Assembly: GCA_029844215.1 (NCBI GenBank)
Contig: CM056730.1
Location: forward strand, 54,944,924-55,008,923
Reading direction: 5' to 3'
From: Przewalskia tangutica
Taxonomy: Eukaryota; Streptophyta; Magnoliopsida; Solanales; Solanaceae
Length of the DNA stretch: 64,000 nt
A program made the translations under genes and the position numbers. Shown here piece after piece: positions 11,530 through 22,940 of this stretch; position 1 is the stretch's first letter; the number at the start of each line of letters is the position of its first letter. Below the pieces are notes generated by a model, which saw only the letters and a program-made list of their open reading frames with translations, was not told where the DNA came from and did not search any database.

Positions 11530-12754
11530 TTCACAACCAATCAGCCGGCCCTCCATCGAGAGACGCGGCGGTATAGAAATACAGTACTTGCACAACAAGG
11601 CTATCACACGCAAACATAGGCAAGTTACACACAACTCAAGGTACTTTCATTTTATGTCAAAGTCCGGGTTTTAACCCCAAAGTACTACATACGTTAAATT
11701 CTTTTAAAAGATCCATTTCTTTTATAAAGGTCACTCGATACCCATAGTATTAACATAGAGTGACTAACATTTATAAGTAAACCAAAACACTTTCCTTATT
11801 AAAATCAAGTAACAACATCCTTTTCCAAAAGTTCAAGTTTGCCTAATTTCAAATGCTCAAGTCTCTTATTTTCGAAAGATTCCATAGATCATAGTCTTAA
11901 TCACTTAACGCAATCTCCTTTTAAAACAATTGAGTAACATATGCCTTATGTGTGAGTAGCTTGTTCTTGTTTATAACCATCTTATTAAAGCAGCCATGAT
12001 CTAGGAAATGTAATACAATTTTGTCTTATCTTAACTTCTATGCAGATGGAGGTTTCTACTGGTTTTAATATAATTAATTAGTCAATACATTTCCTTTATT
12101 AATGCTGCAATGGTTTGTTCGATACCTATTCTCATTTCCGAAATCAGTAAAACATTATTCTTTAAAAGCCAAGTACTCATTACTCACGAATGAGGTTTCA
12201 CAACTTTTTAACAAAATTCATAGTCCTTAACATTTCAGAAAACGTCATTTATAAGTTAAGTCTCTTATCTTTTAAGATCAAGTCTCTTAACTTCTAAAAT
12301 CAATAAACCATTCTTTTACCTACATAAAGTCGTTATAACTAACTTCCCATAAAGCTATTATAACACCTTATGTTTTAAACCAACCAAAACTCGTTTAGCA
12401 CACGTACGTCTACCGTACTACATAGTTCACAACAATCATGTTAGAAAAGATAGGAAGAGGTTCACATACCTCGCGACGATTATCGACAAATAGCAAAACG
12501 CTCCAAGTACTTCAACCCGTCGGCTACTCCTTAAGCCAAGTAGATCACGCCACACGTAGTACTCCACTCCTAAAATAGTCATAGTACTTCTATCAAACCT
12601 TTCTTACCATTGAAGACTTATACCAATAAAAAGCCCTCTAATTCTACGGAAAATTGGGCAGCACTTCCCCCGTTTTTACTCACTTTTCCATCTTTCTCCA
12701 AGGCCCGAATAACTGTAATTATGCCATATATAAGTCGTAATAATTAAACAACAT

Positions 12755-12931
12755 AAAGAAGGGGATTACACGCCCAAACGGTAACGCGGTTTACTATCAC
12801 ACCTTCATAATAACAATAAGTAAAAGAAGGGGATTACGCGCCCAACCGGTAACGCGGTTTACTATCACGCCTTCATAACAATACAATACAATAATTAAAA
12901 AGGGGATCACACGCCCAAACGGAACGCGATT
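12755..12931 (-). repeat. 68-74-bp tandem repeat, 3 copies, in LTR1
   Basis: Units begin near 12755, 12823 and 12897 with an AAGGGGATTACACGCCC-type sequence followed by GGTAACGCGGTTTACTATCAC. The third unit is shortened. The same array is at 31591-31755 in LTR2. Confidence 0.75.
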
Positions 12932-13673
12932 GAACAATCTTCCCTTAAGAAATGTAAATACACCAAAGTAAATACGGTCAAAGTAAATCTGATCCTTAAG
13001 TTGGGGTCCTTGGCCAACTTTGTCCATTTTACTTATCCAAATTACTCATTAGTCATCCAACTTATATTTCCATTCTTAATATAAGTTATAGTTACTTTGT
13101 TATTAGCTTCTTAGCAAGTAAGATACGTTTTTACCATTTTGTGGCTTTCTTGCCAATTTCCATGTTAGTAACTTAACAAGATCCAAATCCTCCAAACTTT
13201 ACTCCATATATTATATAATCCATTATATACTTATAATATATGTATAATAACCAATTCACAAGGAGGTTTAAGTTTCACTACATCAAATAGCCCAAGAATA
13301 TCCAAGTTCTTAAAGTCGCTCCAAGCAAGTCTTAGCTCCAAATCTTTACGTTCCAATCCGCTACAAGCAACCCATAGAAGCTCCTAACCAACTTCTCTTC
13401 AAGATTCAACTCCAAAAAGTGAAGAACACTTAGGGTTTCCAACTAGCAACTTTCGGCCAAGGCATGAAAAAGAGGCTAGGGGTGTGAAATCTTTTCCAAC
13501 TCTTGGTACACAATCTTCCTAACACCTTAGGGAAGAACACTTGAGAGTTTAAGAATTGTTGGACAAATTTAGGTCAAGGAATGGCACCATGGCCGAAACC
13601 ACAAGGCAAGGGAGAGAGTATTTGTTCAAGTCTTGAAATGGTTAAGTGTGGAAGTTTTCATCAACTAAGGGTG

Positions 13674-13681
13674 CATATATA
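13674..13681 (-). promoter_or_regulatory. TATA-like box of LTR1
   Basis: The minus strand reads TATATATG at the position of TATAAATA in the other LTRs, about 500 bp from the LTR start. A pyrimidine-rich stretch downstream is less marked than in the other LTRs. Confidence 0.5.
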
Positions 13682-13844
13682 GGACAACCAAGGGCTAGGA
13701 TGAGGGCAAGTGTGTGGTTGAGATTGGGGACAAGTGTGTGTGGGTCCCACAAGCCACTTGTCCAAACTAAAATATCTTGCAAGACAAGGACACTTGTCTT
13801 GCCACTTGTCTAGCATATTTCGGCCAAGAGCCACCTAGGGGGGT

Positions 13845-13854
13845 GACACGTGTC
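13845..13854. promoter_or_regulatory. G-box palindrome GACACGTGTC in LTR1 U3
   Basis: Perfect palindrome with a CACGTG core, flanked by GGGGGGT. The same box occurs in LTR2 (42298-42307), S, A, B and J, but is changed to CACTTG or CAAGTG in the U3 of C, E, G and I. Confidence 0.5.
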
Positions 13855-14179
13855 GCCTTCCTATTCGTCCAAAATATTTCATCTTCCGAAAATATCCATA
13901 ATGGCCAAAATCTCAAAAACAAGCGGGCCCACAAAGCAGTAAATTTCTCAGTGGGCCCAGCGTGACCATTTCCGAAAATAAAATCTCAAAATTCTAATAT
14001 AATTCAAGAAGCCCAAATACCAAATCTGGGAATCCAATTCCCATCAACGAACATTTTTCCTTTACAAAAACCGGAAACTTTTCCGTTGAAAAATCACATC
14101 TTTCTTCCTTTCCAATTTTTCTGTCGTATTCTCGTACGTACGTCCTCGCATACATACCCTGGAACTACGGGGTATAACA

Positions 14180-14489
14180 TTCTTCCCCCCTTAGAAACAT
14201 TCGTCCCGAATGTTCCTTCTAAGTCTCCAAACATACAAGCGCCGATATAGTCTTCACTGCTATACTTATGAAACCAATTATGCCACTAATGGCCAGAATA
14301 TAACGGGTGCGAAAAACTCAAATCCAAGACAACGAGGAGTCATTTCTAATCTCACAACAGCTCTCACTAGCTTCAATTTACTCTAAGGCCACTCCCGGCC
14401 TTTACAATCCGACTCAGGTCGAACGCATCCACGAACCCGTACGATGGTTACCTAAACTTGGGTCTAGCGCCCTCGTGACCCTACCACCT
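14180..14489 (-). other. Internal segment D, 3' end: purine tract, palindrome, non-coding
   Basis: Minus-strand AAGGGGGGAAGAA (14180-14192) is the purine tract next to LTR1. The perfect palindrome AACATTCG-TCC-CGAATGTT follows at 14196-14214. The rest is the 3' part of the non-coding module and includes the block TATAGTCTTCACTGCTATACTTATG (in part), shared with A, E and G. No coding remnant is seen. Solo LTR S interrupts it at 14490. Confidence 0.7.
14485..14489 (+). repeat. Target-site duplication of solo LTR S, left copy
   Basis: CACCT directly precedes the LTR start at 14490 and is repeated directly after the LTR end (18192-18196). Confidence 0.9.
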
Positions 14490-14817
14490 TGTTATACCCC
14501 GTAGTTCCAGGGTATGTATGCAAGGACGTACGTACGAGAGCACGACAGAAAAATTGGAAAGGAAGAAAGAGGTGATTTTTCCACGGAAAAAGTTTCCGGT
14601 TTTTGTAAAGAAAAATGTTCGTTGATGGGAATTGGATTCCCAGATTTGGAATATGGGCTTCTTAAATTATATTAGAATTTTGAGATTTTATTTTCAGAAA
14701 TGGTCACGTGGGGCCCACGGGAGAAATTTACGGTTTTGTGGGGCCCGCTTTGATTTTGAGATTTTGGCCGTTATGGATATTTTCGGAAGATGAATTATTT
14801 TGGACAAATAGGAGGGC

Positions 14818-14827
14818 GACACGTGTC
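14818..14827. promoter_or_regulatory. G-box palindrome GACACGTGTC in solo LTR S
   Basis: This is the distal U3 copy. A second hairpin-like box, GTGACATGTGTCAC, lies about 180 bp closer to the TATA box. Upstream, at 14704-14720, is TCACGTGGGGCCCAC, which holds another CACGTG next to a GGGCCC (TCP-type) site. Confidence 0.45.
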
Positions 14828-15193
14828 ACCCCCCCCTAGGTGGCTTGGCCGAATTATCTTTGTGCACAACACCCGGTTAGAGTCGTTTTTCGACGAAACG
14901 TTTTACATAACTTGCGAGGGGAAAATTCCGGCTATGTCTTTTCTTATTTTTGCGGATTTTTCCGAGAGACGGAACATTTTGGACCAACGGGAGGGTGACA
15001 TGTGTCACCCTCACATTGGAAGCAAGTGGGGGCGGTGGCTTGGACGATTGGGGTGTCAAGTGGGTAGATATTTTTGGTAGATATTTGTGAGGGTTTTAAG
15101 GAGTAGGGACTAGGGGGCACTTGGGCATATCTTGGCCCTACACTTGCACCACACTTGGCTAGATCTTGGCCATTGGTTGGCCTTTACTTGACC

Positions 15194-15201
15194 TATAAAT
15201 A
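15194..15201 (+). promoter_or_regulatory. TATA box of solo LTR S
   Basis: TATAAATA lies 704 bp from the LTR start. It is preceded by CCATTGGTTGG and followed by several C-rich pyrimidine runs (about 15245-15300). Confidence 0.72.
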
Positions 15202-17119
15202 CCCCTCCCCTTTGAAGACTTATTCATCCTAAAATGTTCTAAGTCTTAGAAATCCTCCCCCCCTCTCTTGTAGTGTTCTCGTCCCTCCCCCCCTTGGTGA
15301 GGCCCCTTGGCCGAGAACCCTCCCCTTGGCCGAGTACCCCACAGTGGGGTTGGCCGAGGTATACCCACTTGTGGTGTTGTCTCGTATAAATACCCCTCTT
15401 GGTAGAAATACTCTCAAAAGTATTGTTGTTATACCCAAAATTACCTTAGCCGTATACCTTGTAGTATTTCCAAAGATACCTCTATACGTAGAGCCCGGAA
15501 ATACTACCTAAATGTCCTTTTTGTCTCAAACCGAAACCATAAGGAAAATCTCCATAGTTGGTTGGAGTATTAAGAAGAAGTTGCGTAGAACTTCTAAGGG
15601 TTGTTGGAGCGGGTTGGAGCACCGGAGTAGGAGCTAAGCGTTGCTAAGGATCGACATCTATACTTGGATAATTATGGGCTTATCGAGGTAATTATCTTGT
15701 CCCTATTGTAATTGGAAAATACATGTTGTAGGAATATATAGTTGAAGTATACTATATCTGAATGAGCGTCGTTTTGCGGCAATGTCTTTGGACTTAAGCT
15801 GAATCTAAAGAGAAGCGAACTGTAATTATGTAGGGTGTATTCTGATGGAGCTTGTGTAGTTGTGGATAGGGAAGTCGCCCGATTTTCCGTAGGATCTTGT
15901 ATCTAGATTTATTCTACGAGTAGTCTAGACTTTGATAGACTTGTATAACTGTATAGGTTGAATGTTCTGCGATAGCATGTGCTACTTGAGAAGGTGGACC
16001 AGGCTAGCGGGTTATAGCGATGGAGTGATTTGCTAATAGTCGATAATCGTCGCGGTATGTGATTCTTCCTATACGCAGGCATGATATTTTAAAGAAGTAT
16101 ATATAGTACGGTAGGCGTGCGGCGTGTTAAGCGTAGTTGTGCGGCAATGTCTTTTGACTTAAGCTGAATGATAAGAACTTTGAAGTATTTCAAAAGTATT
16201 AAGAACTGTTTTTGAAAGAAGAGTAACACTTGGTTTTGATAACATAAGAGTTATACTAGCTTTATGGGAAGTTAGGTATAACGTCTTAAGAAAGATAAAA
16301 TGAATGATTTATTGATTATAAAAGTTAAGAGACTTGATCTTAAAAGATAAGAGACTTGACTTAAATGAATTGATATGAATTTCGTGTGAAACCTCATTCG
16401 TGAGTAATGAGTACTTAGTTTTAAAAGGAATAATGTTTTACTGATTTCGGAAATCAGAATAAGTATCGAACAAACCACGTAGCTAATAAAGGAAATGTTT
16501 TGACTAATAAAGTATTATTAAAACCAGTAGAAACTTCCATCTGCATAGAAGCTAAGATGAGACAAAATGATATTACATTTCCTAGATCATGGCTGTTGTA
16601 ATAAGATTGTTATGAACAAGAATAACCTACTTACACATAAGGTATATGTTTCTCAAATTGTTTTAAAGGATTAAAACTATGAACTACAAACCTTTCGAAA
16701 ATGAGAAACTTGAGTAATTGAAATTAGGCAAACTTGGAACGTTTGGAAAAGAATGTTGTTACTTGATTTTACAAAGAGAAGTGTTTTGATTTACTTCAAA
16801 AGATAATCACCCTATTTTCATATACTACGGGTATTGTGTGACTATTGTGAAATGCGTACCTTTTAAAGAGTTAATGTATGAAGTACTTTGGGGATAAAAA
16901 CCCGATCTTGGTAATCATATAGTAGAAAGTACCTCGTGTGAATAACTTGATTGTGTTGGTTTGTAATACTTTCTTGTTGAGTTGATAAATAAACATGTTA
17001 GGATGCTACGTGTGTTAGTATCTTGTGATGTTTGTGTAAAGGGGTTTCCCTTGATTGTGCTTATGTTGTTTAAAAGGTAAACTGTTATGTGGGTATTATA
17101 CCACTCACCTTGATATCGG

Positions 17120-17400
17120 GGGTTAAGCTGCCCTCCGATGCGGGGTAGACTTCGGTAGTGCATGTGACCTATGATTCGAGGATACCTCGTGCGGTCTGTG
17201 ACTCATGCGAGCTACGAGAGTTCGAGTTAGTGTGCGGCCTTTATGGTCACGCGGTCTATGTGGCCATGCGGTGCTAGTCGGGGCGTTGTCGGGAGTAGCT
17301 ACCCTCGATGTGGGAATACCTCATGCGGGCCATCGGAGTGGCTTATGCGGGCGTGGGAAGTTCGAGGCTAGACGCGCACATTAGATCTTTGGCGAGTGGC
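17120..17400 (+). repeat. GC-rich degenerate tandem cassette in solo LTR S
   Basis: Repeated ATACCTCATGCGGG-type motifs and CATGCGG spacers lie in the R-U5 part of the LTR, between the blocks acttcggtag and gatcatgtgacgatgcag. Copies in A sit at 21230-21490 and 27110-27375. Confidence 0.55.
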
Positions 17401-18191
17401 GGCTTTGATCATGTGACGATGCAGAGCAGATCATGATACGATTTATGACCTTGATGTCATGTAGGTTTTGGTAGTCGGCTATGCCTTCGTACTTACCCGT
17501 CTGATTTTATGATGACACAGTGGGACACGGTGTTCATGTGTATTCCTTGGTGCTTTTATATCATAGGCAGAAGCGGTGAGGAAGGTATTCCACGGGCATG
17601 ATTGATGTTGTGGCGTGAGACCCATTGTTATATTTAAGTGATGACTTTGAGGCGTGAGTCACGACTTGACATATTGCTATTTATTGTGAGCTGTAGTTTG
17701 GTTATCATACATGTCTCCGCTTTATATAGACTACTATGATTTCCTTTCTGATATTTTGATTTCACATACTTGGTACTGTTATCGACCTCGCCGGGGGCTG
17801 CGTTCATGCCGCAGTAAGGTACACGATCGTTGATCCTCGCTCTTAGGAGTCACGATTCGGCGTTTGGGAAAGCTCCGTTTCTCGGAGGCTTATGTTAGTA
17901 TAGTCCCTGTTGTTGTAGGTGCTTACATTCGGGGGTATGATGGGCCCTGTCCGTCGTTGTTGTCATATCATTCGTAGAGTGCATGTAATCTTGTTGTAGG
18001 CGGGGTTGTAATGGGATATAGCTGTTCAAATTGTTATTTATATATCTTGAAGGTAAGTTTTGGTTGCTTTGTCTTATTTCACCTGTCTTATTGCATTGGC
18101 CGTATTTATTGTTTTATGTTCGTGATTTTCTACGATGTATGACTACTTGGGTGCGGGTAAGGCACGATCCACGCCCGGGCAGGTCGTGACA

Positions 18192-18566
18192 CACCTGCGG
18201 GACCACCTCGGCCCGACCCACATTCAAGACTCTGGGTTGACGCGAATGGTCCTCAACCCGACCATGCATGCGCCAAACTCTTGTTTCCCCCGATCCGGAA
18301 CAATCTCACTAATCAAGTCACGAAAACCTAGTGGTCTTCTTAGCTCAACTACCCTCTTAATTCACACCACTCAGGGACTTATCACACAATTATACCCCTC
18401 GTATACTATGCTCTCCGATAAAGGTCAATCGTAAACAAAATCTTTTACCCAACTTCCCCTTACTAACCAGGCCTCTAAATCATCATTTAACAAAACGCTA
18501 TCGGAACATAATACATAGCACATCATCATATCAACAACGCATACCAGTCTCTAGAGGGGTAAGAAT
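18192..18566 (-). other. Internal segment D, middle: non-coding module with stem-loop
   Basis: It begins with the second CACCT copy (18192-18196) and ends with AGAAT (18562-18566), the left duplication of element A. The stem GGGTTGA (18234-18240) pairs with TCAACCC (18253-18259). It is near-identical to 56404-56770 in segment H. No coding potential is recognised; the short open frame at 18135-18434 crosses the LTR boundary and is not a gene. Confidence 0.65.
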
Positions 18567-18888
18567 TGTTATACCCCGTAGTCCCAGGGTATGTATGCGA
18601 GGACGTACGTACGAGAATACGACAGAAAGATTGGAAAGGAAGAAAGAGGCGATTTTTCCACGGAAAAGTTTCCGGTTTTTGTGAAGGAAAAAGGTTCGTT
18701 AATGGGAATTGGATTCCCAGATTTGGTATTCGGACTTCCTGGAATATTAGAGAATTATGGAATTTTATTTTCGAAAATGGTCACGTGGGGCCCACGGGAG
18801 AAATTCTGATTTTGTGGGGCCACTTTGTTTTGAGATTTTGGCCATTATGGATATTTTGGAAGATGTTTTATTTTGGGCCAATAGGAGG

Positions 18889-18902
18889 GTGACACGTGTC
18901 AC
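18889..18902. promoter_or_regulatory. G-box palindrome GTGACACGTGTCAC in element A 5' LTR
   Basis: Perfect 14-bp palindrome with CACGTG core, followed by CCCGCCTAGGTGGC. The 3' LTR has the same sequence at 24782-24795. Confidence 0.5.
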
Positions 18903-19254
18903 CCCGCCTAGGTGGCTTGGTAGAATGGCATTTGTGCCTGACACCGGTTAGAGTCGTTTTTAAATGAAGCGTTTTACATAACTTGCGAAGGAAAATTCCG
19001 TCTATGTCTTTTCTCTTTTTGCGGATTTTTCGAGAGGCGGAACATTTTGGACCAACGAGAGGCGGCACTTGGCACCTGCCATTGGTGGGCAAGGTGGGCG
19101 ATACTTGGACGAAATGGGGATGTCAGTGGTAGATATTTTGGTAGATATTTTGTGAGGTTTTAAGGAGTAGGGACTAGGGGCACTTGGGCATATCTTGGCC
19201 CTACACTTGTGTAGCACTTGGCTCAATCTTGGCCATTGGTTGGCCTTGGCTTGC

Positions 19255-19262
19255 TATAAATA
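19255..19262 (+). promoter_or_regulatory. TATA box of element A 5' LTR
   Basis: TATAAATA after GGCCATTGGTTGGCC, followed by the pyrimidine-rich cctctccctttg and later runs. This is the promoter that would make the genomic RNA of element A. Confidence 0.75.
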
Positions 19263-21229
19263 CCCTCTCCCTTTGATGAATTCTTCATCCATTCCTAAAT
19301 GTTTCTAAGTGTAAAATCCTCTCCCTCCCTTGTGTTGAGTTCGGCGAGGCCTCCCCCTTGTGGCGAGAGCACCCCACTCTAGGGTGCTAGCCGAAGTAGT
19401 GCCACTCCTAGAGTTGCTAGTAGTAGGGTACCCACTAGCCTAGGTTGTTTTAGTATAATACCCTTGTTGTGGTATAGAAATACTCTCCTAGTATTGTTAT
19501 TATGTCCAAATACCTTGGCCCCAAATACCTTGTAGTATTCCCAAGGTTACACTTATACAAAAGCCAGAAAATACTATTATACTTCCGTCGGTCCAAACCG
19601 AAACCACTAGGAAAATCTCCATAGTCAGTTGGAGTATTGTGTAGAAGTTGGTTAGAACTTCTAAGGGTGGTTTAGAGCGGGTTGGGCGCTCGGAGTTGGA
19701 GCTAAAACTTTGCTAAGGATCGACATTAAACTCGGATAATTATGGGCTTACCGAGGTAACTATCTTGTCCCTTTTGTAATTGGATATTACATGTTGTAGG
19801 AATATATAGTTAAAGTATACTATATATATATAGCGAACATAGCTTGTGGCAATGTCCTTGGACTTAAGCTGAAGAAGCTATCTGTAATTACATGGGTGTA
19901 TTCTGATGAGACTTGTGTAGTAGTGCAGTGGAGTAGAATTGTACAGTTAGGGTTAGATGTATAACCCACGGTTGGCTTGGTAGCCGGCCTCGATAGAGGA
20001 GGAGGTTTCTGTTGTTGCGGGAGAGTCTTGCGAATTTTGGTAGAATGTTCTACGATGAGATCTAAATGTTAATAAGCGCCTTGTGGCCTTATAGGTTGAT
20101 GTACTACGTGTGGCGCGATCTACGTGGCTTAAGGGGTAGCCGACGTTTGGAAGTACTTGAGCGTTTTGCTATGAGTCGATACTCGTCGCGGTATGTGAAC
20201 CTCTTCCTATCTCTTCTAGCATGATATGTGTGAACTATGTAGTGCGGTAGGCGTCATGTGCTAAATGTGTTTGAGTGGTTTGAAACATAAAGTGTTATAA
20301 CGGCTTTATGGGAAGTTGGTTATATGACTTTATGTTAGTAAGAAAATACATGTGGTTTTAAAAGGTAAGCGATTTGAACTATAAGCGGCTTGTTATATGA
20401 TAAGAAAGAACTTGAAGTATTTCAAAAGATTTTTGAATCATTTTGAAAGGAGAAGTAATACTTGGTGTTTGAAAACTTAAGAGTTATACTAGCTTTATGG
20501 GAAGTTAGGTATAACGGCTTAAGAATTCTTTCTTGATTTGAATCAGAATGTGTATCGACAAACCACTGCAGCGTTGATAAAAGGAAATGTTTTGAATAAT
20601 TAAGTATTATTAAAACCAGTAGAAACTTCCATCTGCATAGAAGCTAAGATGAGACAAAATGATATTTCCTAGATCATGTATTATGTAATAAGATTGTTAT
20701 AAAAAATAAGATCCTACTCACATATAAGGCTTATGTTTCTCAGTTGTTTAAAAGAGAATTATATTCTTAAATGAATAAGACTATGAACTACGAAACCTTT
20801 CTAAAATAAGAAACGTGAACATTTGAAATTAGGCAAACTTGGACGTTTGGAAAATAATGTTGTTACTTGATTTTACAAAGGTAAGAGTTTTGGTTTTCTT
20901 AAAAGGACAGTCACTCTATTCTATACTACGGGTATTGTGTGACTTATGTGAAAGAAACAGATCTTTTTTTAAGATTTTAATGTGTGAAGTACTTTGGGGA
21001 TAGATACAGACTTGTTAGTAGAAAGTACCTTGTGTGAATAACTTGATTGTATTGGTTTGTGATAGCCTTGTAATACTTTCTTGTTGCTTTGATAAGTAAG
21101 CGTGTTAGGATGCTACGTGTGTTAGTATCTTGTGATGTTTGTGTAAGGGGTTTCTTGATTGTGCTTATTAACTATCGGTCGTTATGATAGTATTGTGGCA
21201 TTCATCTCTTGAGATGATTAGGGTTAAGC

Positions 21230-21490
21230 GCCCTCCGATGCGGGGTAGACTTCGGTGATGCAGGACCATGATTCGAGAATACCTCATGCGGGTCTGAGGG
21301 CCTATCGCGAGCTACGAGAGTTCCGTGTTAGTGTCGTCCTTTATGGGCATGCGGTCGCGTGGCCATGCGGACTCGAAAGTCGGGGCGATGCGGGAGTAGC
21401 TACCCTCGACGCGGGGTATACCTCATGCGGGCGATGAGATTGGCCTATGCGGGCTGCGGGAAGTTCAGGACTAGGCGCGCATTAGATCTG
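21230..21490 (+). repeat. GC-rich degenerate tandem cassette in element A 5' LTR
   Basis: ATACCTCATGCGGG occurs at about 21279 and 21418, with several CATGCGG and TATGCGGG variants between. The cassette of the 3' LTR (27110-27375) has the same plan but differs by many small indels. Confidence 0.55.
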
Positions 21491-22296
21491 CGGGCAAGTG
21501 GCGGCTTTGATCATGTAACGATGCAGACAGATCTTATGATCTGATTTATGACCTTGTTAGTGCGTAGGTGTTAGTAGTCGGCTATGCCGTACTTACCATG
21601 CAGTTTTATTAGGACACAGGTGGGACACGGTGTTCATGTGTATTCCTTGGTGCTTGTATATCATAAAGCTGGCGGTGAGGAAGGTATTCCACGGGCACGA
21701 TTGATGTTGTGGGCGTGAGACCCATTGTTAAATTGAGTGATGACTTGAGGTGTGAGTCACGACTTGACATATCGCTTATTTATGGTGATACGTAGTTTGG
21801 TTATCATACATGTCTCTGCTTTGTATAGACTACTATGATTTCATTTCTGATTTATTTTTAGTTTCACATACTCGGTACTGTTATGCGACCTCCTTGAGGG
21901 CTGCGTTCATGCGCGAGTTGAGGTACATCGATCGTTGATCCTAGCTCTCGGTCCGATTCGGCGTTTGGGAAGCTCCGTTTCTCGGAGGCTTATCGATGGT
22001 ATAGTCCCCATCGTAGTAAGTGTTTACATTCGGGGTTTGGCGGGGCCTGTCCGCCATTGTGGTCGTATCATTCTTAGAAGTGCATGTAAATCTTGTTGTG
22101 GCGGGGTTGGTAAAAGGATTAAATGTTCATTTGTAAAAGAGTTGATGGTTATATATATGCGAAAGGCAAGTTTCCTGATTATTGTTTTATATTTACATTT
22201 ATCTCATGTTGTTGTTTTATGTTCGTGATTACTCGATGTTGTGTCACTAGGGTGCCGGGTAAGGCACGATCCAGGCCGATTTGGTCGTGACAAAAG

Positions 22297-22307
22297 TGGT
22301 ATCGAGC
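22297..22307 (+). promoter_or_regulatory. Primer-binding site of element A
   Basis: TGGTATCGAGC lies four bases after the 5' LTR. It is the initiator tRNA-Met type with one base missing (CAG reads CG). Confidence 0.8.
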
Positions 22308-22490
22308 GATTAATCCTCGGAAAGTGTCTCTGAACCGTATCGATGAAGTCTTGATTATCGGGTGTTGTGCACCACGATAATCGAGGAGGCTATAGGATAT
22401 TTAGGATTGGTTTCTATTCTTCTCACTCGAGATTGTGCCTTAGAGTGTGTTGTAAGTTGGACCTACGGCGAAATTATTTCCCTTATCGTT

Positions 22491-22940
22491 ATGCCTCGCG
22501 TAGGGCAACCGGGCCGGGAGGGCAAAGCGGCCGAGGAGGCTGCGAGTAGAGTTCGGAGGGTGGTGAGGCGCGGGCCAAATCATTACCTAGGGTAGTGCTT
22601 CGTTCGGGGATTTCTGCGACGTCACTAGCCCGAGTTTAAGCATGGCGGCGGCGGTTCTGCTGCGGCCATGATATGTGAACCCAGTTCCACGGCCAGGAGC
22701 GAGAATATAGATTGCGAGACAACCTTGTTACTAGCTATGGATATCGCTACCAGAGAGTATACCGATGTATCGCGAGTCTTGATGACTACCTAAGAGAAGG
22801 TTGTGCAAGAGTAATCCTTCAGTTAGGCTTGAGCATGGCATGTGTACGGGCTTATGCGCGGAGTCGAGAAAGCGTAGAGATCGGCGGGTTAACCAAGGGC
22901 GAGAAGAGGGCGAGCGTGAGGTCGCCGGTAACTTTCAAGG
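22491..22940 (+). pseudogene. Gag remnant of element A
   Basis: The start ATGCCTCGC at 22491 opens a frame reading MPRVGQPGREGKAAEEAAS, the usual alanine-rich gag N-terminus. It runs into sequence that no longer matches gag. From about 22750 another frame reads YQRVYRCIASLDDYLREGCA and LQLGLSMACVRAYARS, the capsid segment that reads VHRYVTGLDDYL...ALQPGMDIARMQAHALG in D and F. The WDEF to SLARY part and the zinc knuckle are missing. About 450 bp remain of a 1.2-kb gene. It ends in a splice-donor-like AAGGTGAGT (22937-22945). Confidence 0.68.

Larger units (their letters stand above)
10774..14179 (-). repeat. LTR1 of the tandem array (shared by segments F and D)
   Basis: The LTR runs from TGTCACGACC to CTACGGGGTATAACA, 3406 bp. 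The left side has a primer-binding site and gag; the right side has a purine tract. It therefore acts as the 5' LTR of F and the 3' LTR of D. Its TATA region is the variant CATATATA. It carries a 47-bp minisatellite (11349-11529) and a 68-74-bp one (12755-12931). Confidence 0.88.
14490..18191 (+). repeat. Solo LTR S (plus strand), complete
   Basis: The segment runs from TGTTATACCCCGTAGTTCC to GGTCGTGACA, 3702 bp, and is flanked on both sides by CACCT. No internal sequence is attached; both flanks are contiguous internal D sequence, as comparison with element B shows (47050-47090). It is therefore a solo LTR left by recombination between the LTRs of one element. A second copy of the same solo LTR, at the same target position, survives at 55371-56403. 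Confidence 0.92.
18567..22292 (+). repeat. 5' LTR of element A
   Basis: It runs from TGTTATACCCCGTAGTCCC to TTGGTCGTGACA. It has the long U3 type (688 bp to the TATA box) with the distal G-box palindrome and a proximal, partly decayed copy (around 19056). The rest, about 3 kb, is leader. It is highly similar to the 3' LTR, with differences clustered in the GC-rich parts. Confidence 0.92.

Noticed and set aside
10774..14179. Interpretation of LTR1 as an independent solo LTR
   Set aside because: It has a primer site with gag on one side and a purine tract with internal sequence on the other, and no 5-bp flanking repeat.
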